Shown one piece after another: positions 37,636 through 46,667 of a stretch of DNA of 64,000 nucleotides; the stretch's first letter is position 1; the number at the start of each line of letters is the position of its first letter. This DNA is from JBBIMP01 sp037444305 (lineage in GTDB: Bacteria; Acidobacteriota; UBA6911): positions 1-64,000 of the forward strand of contig JBBIMP010000020.1 in the NCBI GenBank assembly GCA_037444305.1, read 5' to 3'. The position numbers were made by a program, and so were the translations under genes. The notes below the pieces were generated by a model, which saw only the letters and a program-made list of their open reading frames with translations, had not been told where the DNA came from and did not search any database.

Positions 37636-37825
37636 TGGAACTTACCTCCGGTGATTGGTTTAAGGATTGCCATGAGCGAGCGCGATCCTGCCACGGCGGC
37701 GGAACCGCCCGCAAGCACGAAATCGCAGCTGCGAGACGCTGCGGGACACAGGATTTCGTGGCGTCTCCCTGAGGTTCTGTCGTACCATGCCGCGAAACCC
37801 GGACAATTCAGAGATCGGAGCCGTT

Positions 37826-39130
<1,305 letters not shown>

Positions 39131-39152
39131 AGCGCGAAGCGGCGGCAGCGGC

Positions 39153-39203
39153 GTCTTCGTGCCTTCCTGGGCGGAACAACACAAACCACGAAGGCACGAA
39201 GAC
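39153..39203. repeat. 14-bp inverted repeat of the GAAGGCACGAAGAC type
   Basis: GTCTTCGTGCCTTC (39153-39166) and GAAGGCACGAAGAC (39190-39203) form a perfect 14-bp stem with a 23-nt loop, between convergent genes. The motif belongs to a low-complexity 'cacgaaggcacgaag' class. A degenerate single copy occurs near 18185-18212, and a related 'cacggaggcacggag' palindrome lies at 59700-59822. It may act as a bidirectional terminator. Confidence 0.75.
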
Positions 39204-39231
39204 ACAAAGCGACACAAGGCCGTATCCTAGA

Positions 39232-39693
39232 TCAGCCGGCTTGCTTGGAGGCGATCGGGCCGATGACCGGGATCATGAACCGCTCGTTCTGGTAGGCCTT
39301 GTACATCAGGAACAGCCAGAACAGAAAGATGGTCAGCGATACCAGCGTGCTCACCAGCCCCCAGATAGCCAGCATGAAGCCGAACCCGCCAAACGCCGGC
39401 CAGAAGAGATTGCTCCAGACGATCCAGAAGATCATTACCACGACCGAAAAGATGATGGACTGGAAGGCGTGAAAGCGGACAAAACGGTCGTTCTTGTGGG
39501 GCTCCAGCACGAGAAAGAGAATTCCCGTAATAAAGCCGAGAAGGTAGCTGAGCGCGGCTGCCAGGTTGGGGCTCATCCCGCTGCCCGCCTGCGAGGCGGC
39601 CGGCCCGGCGCCGCCGGAGAGGCCGGCCCCGCACTTGCCGCAAAAGGCTGCATTGTCCGCCACCGGTGAACCGCATTTGCTGCAAAAAGCCAT
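39232..39693 (-). CDS. Zinc-ribbon DUF4870-like membrane protein
   Basis: The 153-aa protein starts with a double CxxC zinc ribbon (FCSKCG...FCGKCG), a Gly/Ala-rich linker and then a DUF4870 membrane domain. That domain shows AAALSYLLGFITGILFLVLE, FVRFHAFQSIIFSVVVMIFW, and two more helices ending in KAYQNERFMIPVIGPIA. DUF4870 proteins are uncharacterised. The ATG at 39693 follows a GGGAGATGACGCC sequence. Nothing adjacent suggests a partner. Confidence 0.85.
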   Translation of the reverse strand: MAFCSKCGSPVADNAAFCGKCGAGLSGGAGPAASQAGSGMSPNLAAALSYLLGFITGILFLVLEPHKNDRFVRFHAFQSIIFSVVVMIFWIVWSNLFWPAFGGFGFMLAIWGLVSTLVSLTIFLFWLFLMYKAYQNERFMIPVIGPIASKQAG

Positions 39694-39743
39694 GGCGTCA
39701 TCTCCCGTCTGGTTGATTTGTTTACGATCCTCGCATTGAGCCC

Positions 39744-40094
39744 TTATTTCAGAGAGCCCAGTCTGTCAAGGTCTATCTTTCCAAGCGCAGCGCGAAGTTG
39801 CTCCATCTTAACACCGTTGCCCGATATCTCCACCACAAACCTGTCAGCCACCAGAACGCTTGCCTTCCCCTCCTGCATTTCCCTGTCGTACTCGCCCTGT
39901 ATCCCCGTCAATTGATCATCAGGCTCCGTCAGTCAGAACATGCACGGCATGATCTGCTCCATCCCCTGGTTGCCCTGCGTGTGAGGCAAACTAGGCGGCA
40001 CCGGCGCCACGCCAGCGTATCTGCCGTCCATGATTGCCGACCGAAAGCCAACGGAGCCGGGAGCGATGGCGACCGGTCGCTTTGCGTGATTGGG
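39744..40094 (-). pseudogene. Degenerate gene with an internal UGA
   Basis: On the minus strand one frame is open from 40094 to a stop at 39744 except for a single in-frame TGA at 39935-39933. The downstream 62 residues look like real protein (QGEYDREMQEGKASVLVADR and a following amphipathic helix). The part upstream of the TGA (MDGRYAGVAPVPPSLPHTQG) is less convincing. I do not recognise the family. It is treated as a decayed gene; readthrough or recoding has no support. The remaining bases to 40239 hold nothing clear. Confidence 0.45.
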
Positions 40095-40239
40095 TTACTG
40101 GACCGCTCACTGGCGTTCGCGGCTCCGCTTGCGGTGTTTCTTCAAAGCGGCCTTCCTCGATCGCAGCCGCCCTCGGCGTGGGCTCCGTATAGCGCGTTGC
40201 CGGTTTCTCCCCGGCTGGCAACAACGCCTCTTCCGGCCG

Positions 40240-40857
40240 TCACCCCAAATCGCGGAGGATCGCGCGGACGGGGGAGCCGTCGAGGCCGCGCAGCTTGAGC
40301 GGAAGGGCGATCAGTTCGTAATCCCCGGGCGGGACGAATTCCAGACGCAGACCCTCGAGGATCGCCACGCCGTATCGCAGCAGCGCCTTGTGCGCGCCCA
40401 GCGACTTGCTGCCAAAGGCATCAATGGAAGGGGCGTCGGTGCCGACCAGGACCACGCCCAAACGGCCCAGGTATCCGGCTGCCTCCTCCGACAAATGGGG
40501 ATAATCGCGCCGGAAGACTTCTTCCGCGACGGCGCGCGTCTTCAGCAAAACCCGCTTCACCCCTCCCGCGGCGAGAGAGTCCAGGTCCGCAATGCCGACC
40601 GAAGCGGCCGCGCCGATCTCCACAACCCGCGCCGCTCCCACAAAGGGTTCGAGCGAAATCGCGGCAGCATCCGGGCCGGAATCCTCAAAGTGAAAGGGGG
40701 CATCGACGTGCGTGCCGGTGTGCACGCTCATCGTCACGGCCGAGACGTTGCAGGAATCCCCTTTGTCCTTGCGCATGCTCCACCGCACGCGAAATTTCTG
40801 GTCGCCCGGCCAGACGGGCATTCCCGCGTGAAGCGTTTGAGAAATGTCGTAGATCAT
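40240..40857 (-). CDS. kynB: Kynurenine formamidase (cyclase family)
   Basis: KynB hydrolyses N-formylkynurenine to kynurenine and formate. The 205-aa metal-dependent cyclase-fold protein has the signature HTGTHVDAPFHF with metal-binding His and Asp residues, and begins MIYDISQTLHAGMPVWPGD, the typical KynB start. VLVGTDAPSIDAF lies in the second half. The ATG at 40857 was chosen; the upstream in-frame extension overlaps kynU and is not homologous. The kynU stop lies only 17 nt upstream, supporting this substrate among the many cyclase-family possibilities. Confidence 0.88.
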   Translation of the reverse strand: MIYDISQTLHAGMPVWPGDQKFRVRWSMRKDKGDSCNVSAVTMSVHTGTHVDAPFHFEDSGPDAAAISLEPFVGAARVVEIGAAASVGIADLDSLAAGGVKRVLLKTRAVAEEVFRRDYPHLSEEAAGYLGRLGVVLVGTDAPSIDAFGSKSLGAHKALLRYGVAILEGLRLEFVPPGDYELIALPLKLRGLDGSPVRAILRDLG

Positions 40858-40874
40858 AGGCTCTTCGAAGAGGG

Positions 40875-42095
40875 CTAGGTGACGTAGCCGCCGGTCTCGA
40901 GGTGCTTTTCGTAGGCCCGGGTGTCGAGTATCTCCCTGATTTCGCCCACGACCGTGCGGATCTCGTCGTCGGAAGTGTAGAAGTGCGGCGACACGCGGAT
41001 TCCGGCGCCCGGACGATAGTCGACAATGACATTCCTCCGCAGCAGCTCCCGCGAAACCGCGCATGCATGGGGCACATCGAAGGCGACGGTGCCTCCCCGC
41101 TCCTCCGGATTCGCCGGCGTCGTGAGCCGGAATCCCTCGGCACTGGCCAGTTCCACCAGCAGCGCCGTCTGCCGCATGGAGTTCTCGCGGATGCGCCCGA
41201 CGCCGACCGCGCCGATGATCTCCAGCCCCGGCCGCGCCGCATATAGGCAGGGGACGTGCGGCGTGCCGTTGAGCAACCGGAAGGCATCGTCCCGGTAGCG
41301 GATGGGTCCGGGGTCAAACGCAAACGACTGCCGGTGGGCCATCCACCCGGTCAGCTTCGGTTCCAGCCGCGGCAGCAGGTCGGGCCTCACGTACAGGAAG
41401 GCCGCCCCCGGCCCGCCGCAGAGCCACTTCAGGCACCCGCCCACGGCGATATCCACGCCGAGATCCTTCACGTCGATGGGCAGCGTCCCCGCCGACTGGT
41501 AGACGTCCAGGACAACGACGGCCCCCGCTTCACGCGCTTTCCGGACTATCTCGCGCGCATCCTGGATGAAGGCGCTCTTGAACAGCACATGGCTGACGGG
41601 CACCAGGAGCGTCCTTTCGTCGATGGCGTCCAGCAGCCGCTGCAGGTCGACCGTGATGCCGTCGTCCGATTCGACGAGGTGCAGCTCGGCGCCCCTCGCC
41701 CGCTGCGCCTCATAGAGGTAGAGGAGCGACGGGAACTCCATGTCGGTGCAGACGATCTTCCGGCGCGGTCCGTCGAAATCGAAGCAGGAGAGCACCACCG
41801 CCTCCGCCAGCGTCACGTTCTGGTGAAAGGAGACCTCGCCCGGGGCGCAGCCCAGGATGGGAACCAGCAGATCCCCCAGCCGCACGGGCATCTCCCACCA
41901 GCCGTCTCCCCAGGCACGCACCCCCCGCACAGCCCACGCCTCCGCGTAATCAGCCAGAGCATCCTTCACCGCGCGCGGCATCGCGCCCAGCGAGTTGCTG
42001 ATCAGGTAGACGGTGCTCTCCAGGATGGGGAACTCCGGGCGCCACTCGAGCAGTTCTTTGGCGCCGGCCTTGTTCGCCGGCATCGAATCGTTCAC
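40875..42095 (-). CDS. kynU: Kynureninase
   Basis: KynU is a PLP enzyme that cleaves kynurenine to anthranilate and alanine. The 406-aa fold-type I protein has YLISNSLGAMPRAV at the N-terminus, VSFHQNVTLAEAVVLSCFDF, the Asp in VVLDVYQSAGTLPID and the PLP Lys223 in VGGCLKWLCGGPGAAFLYV, all typical of kynureninase. It is followed by kynB, so the two form the lower part of the Trp-to-anthranilate kynurenine route. The start is ATG at 42095. No tryptophan 2,3-dioxygenase is in the window. Confidence 0.9.
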   Translation of the reverse strand: MNDSMPANKAGAKELLEWRPEFPILESTVYLISNSLGAMPRAVKDALADYAEAWAVRGVRAWGDGWWEMPVRLGDLLVPILGCAPGEVSFHQNVTLAEAVVLSCFDFDGPRRKIVCTDMEFPSLLYLYEAQRARGAELHLVESDDGITVDLQRLLDAIDERTLLVPVSHVLFKSAFIQDAREIVRKAREAGAVVVLDVYQSAGTLPIDVKDLGVDIAVGGCLKWLCGGPGAAFLYVRPDLLPRLEPKLTGWMAHRQSFAFDPGPIRYRDDAFRLLNGTPHVPCLYAARPGLEIIGAVGVGRIRENSMRQTALLVELASAEGFRLTTPANPEERGGTVAFDVPHACAVSRELLRRNVIVDYRPGAGIRVSPHFYTSDDEIRTVVGEIREILDTRAYEKHLETGGYVT

Positions 42096-42126
42096 GGGGT
42101 CATCCCCTTCTTGCCGCGGGATCCGC

Positions 42127-42891
42127 TCATTTGGGCGGGACCGGCTTGCTGAAGAAGCTGTCCTGGAGGCCGTTGTTGTACCTTATCTTGAGGATGAACA
42201 TCTGCGAGTGCTTCCGGCCGTTCACGAACGTGTCGATGCGCAGCGGCGTGTTCACGCCCTGGATGCTGTGCCACTGGCTGAACTCGACCACCGTGCGGGT
42301 CTGCACCCCGCGCTTGTCCAGTCCGCGATACATGAGCTTCACCGGCAGCCGGCTGGCCCGGTCGAAATAGATGTTCACCTCGTCGTTTTCCGGGTCGAGC
42401 AGCCGGACCACCTCCAGGCGGATATCCGCCCCGGTGCCGGGCCCCAGGTAGAAAAGGCTGTTGGCCGGGTCCTTGTACCGGTAGCGGAAAATGGTCTCGA
42501 GGCTGTGCTTGACCGCGTTCCGGAAATCCTGCATCTCCTCGGGCGTGGCGTTCCGCGTGTCCTTCTGTCCCTCCAGGATCCAGCCCTCGTTCGTTTCGAG
42601 GTTGAAGACCGTGACGTCGCGCAGCTTCTTCTTGTTGCCCAGCTCGAACCGGCTCTTGTCGGGGAGCTTGGTAGAGTCGTCGAAATCGATCTTGTTGGAA
42701 GAGTATCCCTCCCGGTCGAAGAAGAACATCTGGCCGTTCGACACCATATCCTTCACCGCCAGGTAGACGGGGCCGCCCATGGCCTGGATGGCATCCTGGA
42801 AGAGCTTCTGGATCCGCTCTTGTTCCTGCGCGCTTCCATAAGGCAGAAACCCCAAAATGACGGCCGCTAATATGATCAGAGGTTTTTTCAC
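42127..42891 (-). CDS. Periplasmic LolA-like/outer-membrane lipoprotein-sorting family protein
   Basis: The 254-aa protein has a signal peptide (PLIILAAVILGFLPYGSAQ). It continues with an amphipathic region starting ERIQKLFQDAIQAMGG and beta-strand-rich sequence including LEVVRLLDPENDEVNIYFDR and PVKLMYRGLDKRG. This pattern resembles the open beta-barrel LolA/LolB-like proteins common as orphans in Acidobacteriota-type genomes. No catalytic residues are expected. It lies between thiF and kynU on the same strand, 31 nt before kynU, but a functional link is not evident. Confidence 0.65.
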   Translation of the reverse strand: MKKPLIILAAVILGFLPYGSAQEQERIQKLFQDAIQAMGGPVYLAVKDMVSNGQMFFFDREGYSSNKIDFDDSTKLPDKSRFELGNKKKLRDVTVFNLETNEGWILEGQKDTRNATPEEMQDFRNAVKHSLETIFRYRYKDPANSLFYLGPGTGADIRLEVVRLLDPENDEVNIYFDRASRLPVKLMYRGLDKRGVQTRTVVEFSQWHSIQGVNTPLRIDTFVNGRKHSQMFILKIRYNNGLQDSFFSKPVPPK

Positions 42892-42927
42892 GTGTGTTCG
42901 TCCTCCCTCAATCGCCGGCGCGCCGGA

Positions 42928-43953
42928 TCAGTTGCCGATGTATTTGGAATACAGCCTGCGCGCCTCTTCCACGTCGCTGGTGCCCTTCACGATGCCGCGC
43001 CCGTCCCGGAAGAGCGCAATCTCGATCCCGTCCAGCTCTGCCCTCAGCAGGTGTTCGTTGAAGGACACCCTGCCCGAGCGCTCGAGCCGCCGCGCGATCG
43101 ACTCGAACTCCACCGCCGCGCCGGCTGTGCGCCTCACCTGAACCGAGTTCCTCCCGCAGAGAACCTGCGGACGCGACTCGTGCTCGCCCGAAAGGTACTC
43201 GAACTTCCGCAGGCCGCAGGCCGGGCACCGCGGATCGGCCTGGAGCTTCCCCAGGTCCGTGGCGGAGATGCGGTTCTCCCAGAGGTCCAGCGTGACGAGT
43301 TTCCGGCTGACCTTCCCGAGTTTGCCCGCCAGGATTTTCAGGGCCTCTGCCGCCTGCAGGGCCGCTACGGCGTGCACGATGGGGCCGATGATCCCGGCCG
43401 TGTCGCAGGTCGGCGAACTTCCCGGGGGCGGCATGGTCTCGAGCACGCAGCGAAGGCAGGGCGTCCGGCCGGGCAGGATGGTAAGGCAGATGCCATAAGC
43501 CCCTACGCACGCGCCGTAGACCCAAGGTACATTCCACTTTATGCTCGCGTCGTTGATGAGGTATCGCGTTTCGAAGTTGTCCGTTCCGTCCAGCACCAGG
43601 TCGCTGCCCGGCAGGATGTCGGCGATCGACCGGGCGTCCACGTCCAGCACCTTTTCGACGACCTCGACGCCGGAGTTCATTGCCCGCAGGCGGCGGCCGG
43701 CGGCCACGGCTTTGGGGAGCCCCTCGCGGCAGTCCGCCTCGGTATAGAGCGACTGCCGCTGGAGGTTGGACTCGTCGACATAGTCCCGGTCAGCCAGAGT
43801 CAGGCGGCCCACGCCTGCGCGGACAACTATCTCTGCCAGAACGGATCCGAGCGCTCCGCAACCGACGAGGAGCACCCTGCTGCTGCCCAGCTTTTCCTGG
43901 CCTTCAGGGCCGATCCCGGAAAACAGGATCTGGCGGGAGTAGCGCTGCTCCAT
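42928..43953 (-). CDS. thiF: ThiF/MoeB family E1-like adenylyltransferase
   Basis: The enzyme adenylates the C-terminal Gly of a ThiS/MoaD-like sulfur carrier. The 341-aa protein has the ATP-binding GCGALGS near residue 34, DRDYVDESNLQRQ, DGTDNFETRYLIND, and the zinc cysteines in PCLRC and CPAC. The C-terminal about 80 residues (NEHLLRAELDGIEIALFRDG) form the extra domain seen in some stand-alone ThiF/MoeB proteins. The ATG at 43953 is preferred; the extension upstream is non-homologous. No thiS, moaD or sulfurtransferase gene is adjacent, so thiamine versus molybdopterin role is open. Confidence 0.85.
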   Translation of the reverse strand: MEQRYSRQILFSGIGPEGQEKLGSSRVLLVGCGALGSVLAEIVVRAGVGRLTLADRDYVDESNLQRQSLYTEADCREGLPKAVAAGRRLRAMNSGVEVVEKVLDVDARSIADILPGSDLVLDGTDNFETRYLINDASIKWNVPWVYGACVGAYGICLTILPGRTPCLRCVLETMPPPGSSPTCDTAGIIGPIVHAVAALQAAEALKILAGKLGKVSRKLVTLDLWENRISATDLGKLQADPRCPACGLRKFEYLSGEHESRPQVLCGRNSVQVRRTAGAAVEFESIARRLERSGRVSFNEHLLRAELDGIEIALFRDGRGIVKGTSDVEEARRLYSKYIGN

Positions 43954-44225
43954 GCGGCCTGCAAACCTCCATATCCAATGTTCTTTTGGCGATCCCAGTA
44001 TCAGACTACAGTCTGGAGGGAGCAAAATCCAGATCAGTCGCACACAATGGAAACGGCAGGCGAGAAGTCCTCCAGGTGCCCGTGCAATTCGCTCGGCTGC
44101 TTCGCGCTGCCTCCGATCCGCACAGCCTCGGGATCGATGCCGCCCGGGATTGTCATTTTGGCCGCATCTCCTCCCCCTCTTTTGGCTATAATTGACGCGT
44201 TTTTCAACGAGGTGGCAACGGCAGC

Positions 44226-46652
44226 ATGCAAGAGAAGAAACCGCGGCGCTCCCGGCCGGCCAGAAAGAGCCGCAAGACCCTGTTCATCAAGCTCGCGCTC
44301 CTGGCCATTTCCATTCCGGCCATCGTCGTCGGGTATTATCTGATCCGCTATTACTACATCTTCGACCGCATCATCGAGGAAAAGCTCGGGCGCCGCTACG
44401 AGGTCAACCAGGCGGAGATCTACGCCGCCCCGACGGTGCTTTCCCCTGGCAGGCAGTTTTCCCTGGAGGAGGTGGCCGCGCGGCTGCGCCGCCTCGGCTA
44501 TGAGGAGTCTGCCGCGGACGCCGAGCCCGGCGCGGGCCAGTACAGCATACCCGGCGAGGGCCGCCTGATCGTCCGCAACGGCCCCGGTCTGATACTGGAT
44601 TCTGGCCGGTCGGCCGAGCTCGCATTCGCCAAGGCCCGGCTCAGAACCATTGCCGACCGCGCCACGGGCGAAAGCCTGCAGGGTTTCCATTTGAAGCCCG
44701 AACTCCTGAGCAACGTCATCACCAAGAGCCGCGAGAAACGGCGGTTCGTTCCCTACGGGGACTACCCGGAGGTCCTCGTCAAGGCGGTCCTGGCCTCGGA
44801 GGACCGGCGTTTTTTCAGCCACGCCGGGGTGGATCCGATCCGCATCATCAAGGCCCTGTACATCGACATCCGGGCCGGCGACAAGGTCCAGGGCGCCAGC
44901 ACGCTGACGCAGCAGTTTGTGAAAAACTATTTCCTCACGCAGGAGCGGACCTGGAAGCGGAAGCTGACGGACGCTTACATGGCCATCCTGCTCGAACAGC
45001 GTTTCTCCAAGGAGGAGATCTTCGAGCTCTACGCCAACGAGGTCTACCTCGGGCAGCGCGGCTCGTTCGGCATCGTCGGCCTCGGCGAGGCTTCCGAGGC
45101 CTTCTTCCATAAGAACGTCAAGGAACTCACGCTGGGCGAATCCGCGATGATTGCGGGCATCATCTCCGCGCCCAACCGTTTTGCGCCGCTGCGCTATCCC
45201 GAACGCGCCGTTGCGCGCCGGAACATCGTCCTGGACCAGATGGCCGAGTTCGGCATGATCGCCGAACGGGAGCGCGACGAGGCCAGGGCGCTCCCCCTGG
45301 AGCTGAAGCCCTCCTCGGTGATCAACTACTCCGACGCGCCCTACTTCGTGGACTTCGTCCAGGACGTGCTGGACGAGAGGTTCCCCGATTTGGAAATGAC
45401 CCGTTCCCGCTACACGGTCCACACTACGCTGGACATGGATCTGCAGCGCGTGGCCTACGAGTCCCTGCTGGAGGGGATGAAGGAACTGGATGACCAGTTG
45501 GCGAAAGGCAAGCGAGCCATCGAGCCAGGCACAGTCCAGGCGAGCCTGATCGCGGTGGACCCCCGGGATGGACGCATCCTGGCCATGATCGGCGGCCGGA
45601 ACTATGGTGTCAGCCAGTTCAACCGGATCACGCAGTCCAGGCGGCAGCCCGGCAGCATCTTCAAGCCCTTCGTCTACGCGGCCGCCCTGGAGACCGCCTA
45701 CACGAGCCCGACGCCGCTGACCGCGGCATCGACCGTGCTCGATGCCCCGGCACAGTTCGAGTTCGACAATCTGCTCTACGAACCGCGGAACTTCAGGGAA
45801 GAGTACTCGGGGCAGGTCACCATGCGGCAGGCCATGGCAAGATCAATGAACATCGCCACCATCAAGATCGCCGAGCAGGTCGGTTACCGGCGGATCGCCG
45901 AACTGGCGCTCCGGCTGGGCTTGAACGAACAGATCAAGCCCTATCCCGCGATGGCGATCGGCGCCTTCGAGGTTACGCCTCTGGAAATGGTCCGTGCCTA
46001 CACGGCGTTCGCCAACCAGGGGAGCCTTACGCAACTCAGGCCGATCACCTGGATCCTCGATCCCGCCGGCGCGAGCGTGTTCGAATCTGCGCCCGAGTCC
46101 GCGGAGGCGCTGACCCCTGCGGTGGCATTCATGATCACCTCGCTCCTGCAGTCGGTGGTGAACGAGGGCACCGGGGCGGGCATCCGGTCCCGCGGCTTCA
46201 CCCTGCCGGCCGCCGGCAAAACGGGCACTTCGCACGACGGCTGGTTCGCGGGCTATACCCCGGACCTGCTCTGCATTGTCTGGGTCGGCTTCGACGACAA
46301 CCGCGAACTCAACCTTTCCGGTTCGCAGTCTGCGCTGCCCATCTGGGCCTCGTTCATGAACAAGGCGGTCGCGCTCAAGCCGCTGACCGGAGAGCCCTTC
46401 CTTCCGCCCGAGGATGTTCCCGAGGCCGAAATCGATCCCACGACGGGACACCTGGCCGGGCCGAGCTGCCTCTATCATGCCCGCGAGTACTTCATCAAGG
46501 GTACAGAGCCGGTTATCGCCTGCTACGGCAACAACTACGCCCACTCCGGCGGTGGTTATCCCCTGAGCATCTACAGCACTCCTAAAGAGTCCCCGCTCGA
46601 CGCCGATAAGGCCAGTGCCCCTCCCGAACCGAAGAAGAAACAGACACGCTGA
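44226..46652 (+). CDS. Class A penicillin-binding protein (transglycosylase/transpeptidase)
   Basis: This is a bifunctional peptidoglycan synthase of about 808 aa with a cytoplasmic basic tail, one transmembrane helix (LALLAISIPAIVVGYYLI) and a UB2H-like small domain (residues about 60-155), as in PBP1B. The GT51 domain has SEDRRFFSHAGVD near residue 191 and GASTLTQQFVKN. The transpeptidase domain has SIFK at 477-480, SMN in ARSMNIAT and AGKTGTSHD. The C-terminus carries a Cys-containing extension and a Pro/Lys tail. The ATG at 44226 follows a GAGGTGG site. The orphan ATPase begins 15 nt after its stop. Confidence 0.94.
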   Translation: MQEKKPRRSRPARKSRKTLFIKLALLAISIPAIVVGYYLIRYYYIFDRIIEEKLGRRYEVNQAEIYAAPTVLSPGRQFSLEEVAARLRRLGYEESAADAEPGAGQYSIPGEGRLIVRNGPGLILDSGRSAELAFAKARLRTIADRATGESLQGFHLKPELLSNVITKSREKRRFVPYGDYPEVLVKAVLASEDRRFFSHAGVDPIRIIKALYIDIRAGDKVQGASTLTQQFVKNYFLTQERTWKRKLTDAYMAILLEQRFSKEEIFELYANEVYLGQRGSFGIVGLGEASEAFFHKNVKELTLGESAMIAGIISAPNRFAPLRYPERAVARRNIVLDQMAEFGMIAERERDEARALPLELKPSSVINYSDAPYFVDFVQDVLDERFPDLEMTRSRYTVHTTLDMDLQRVAYESLLEGMKELDDQLAKGKRAIEPGTVQASLIAVDPRDGRILAMIGGRNYGVSQFNRITQSRRQPGSIFKPFVYAAALETAYTSPTPLTAASTVLDAPAQFEFDNLLYEPRNFREEYSGQVTMRQAMARSMNIATIKIAEQVGYRRIAELALRLGLNEQIKPYPAMAIGAFEVTPLEMVRAYTAFANQGSLTQLRPITWILDPAGASVFESAPESAEALTPAVAFMITSLLQSVVNEGTGAGIRSRGFTLPAAGKTGTSHDGWFAGYTPDLLCIVWVGFDDNRELNLSGSQSALPIWASFMNKAVALKPLTGEPFLPPEDVPEAEIDPTTGHLAGPSCLYHAREYFIKGTEPVIACYGNNYAHSGGGYPLSIYSTPKESPLDADKASAPPEPKKKQTR

Positions 46653-46667
46653 CTTTGGAAACTGGGG

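Noticed and set aside
39933..39935. UGA as selenocysteine codon
   Set aside because: No SECIS-like stem is apparent immediately after it, no selenoprotein family is recognised and the upstream half looks decayed.
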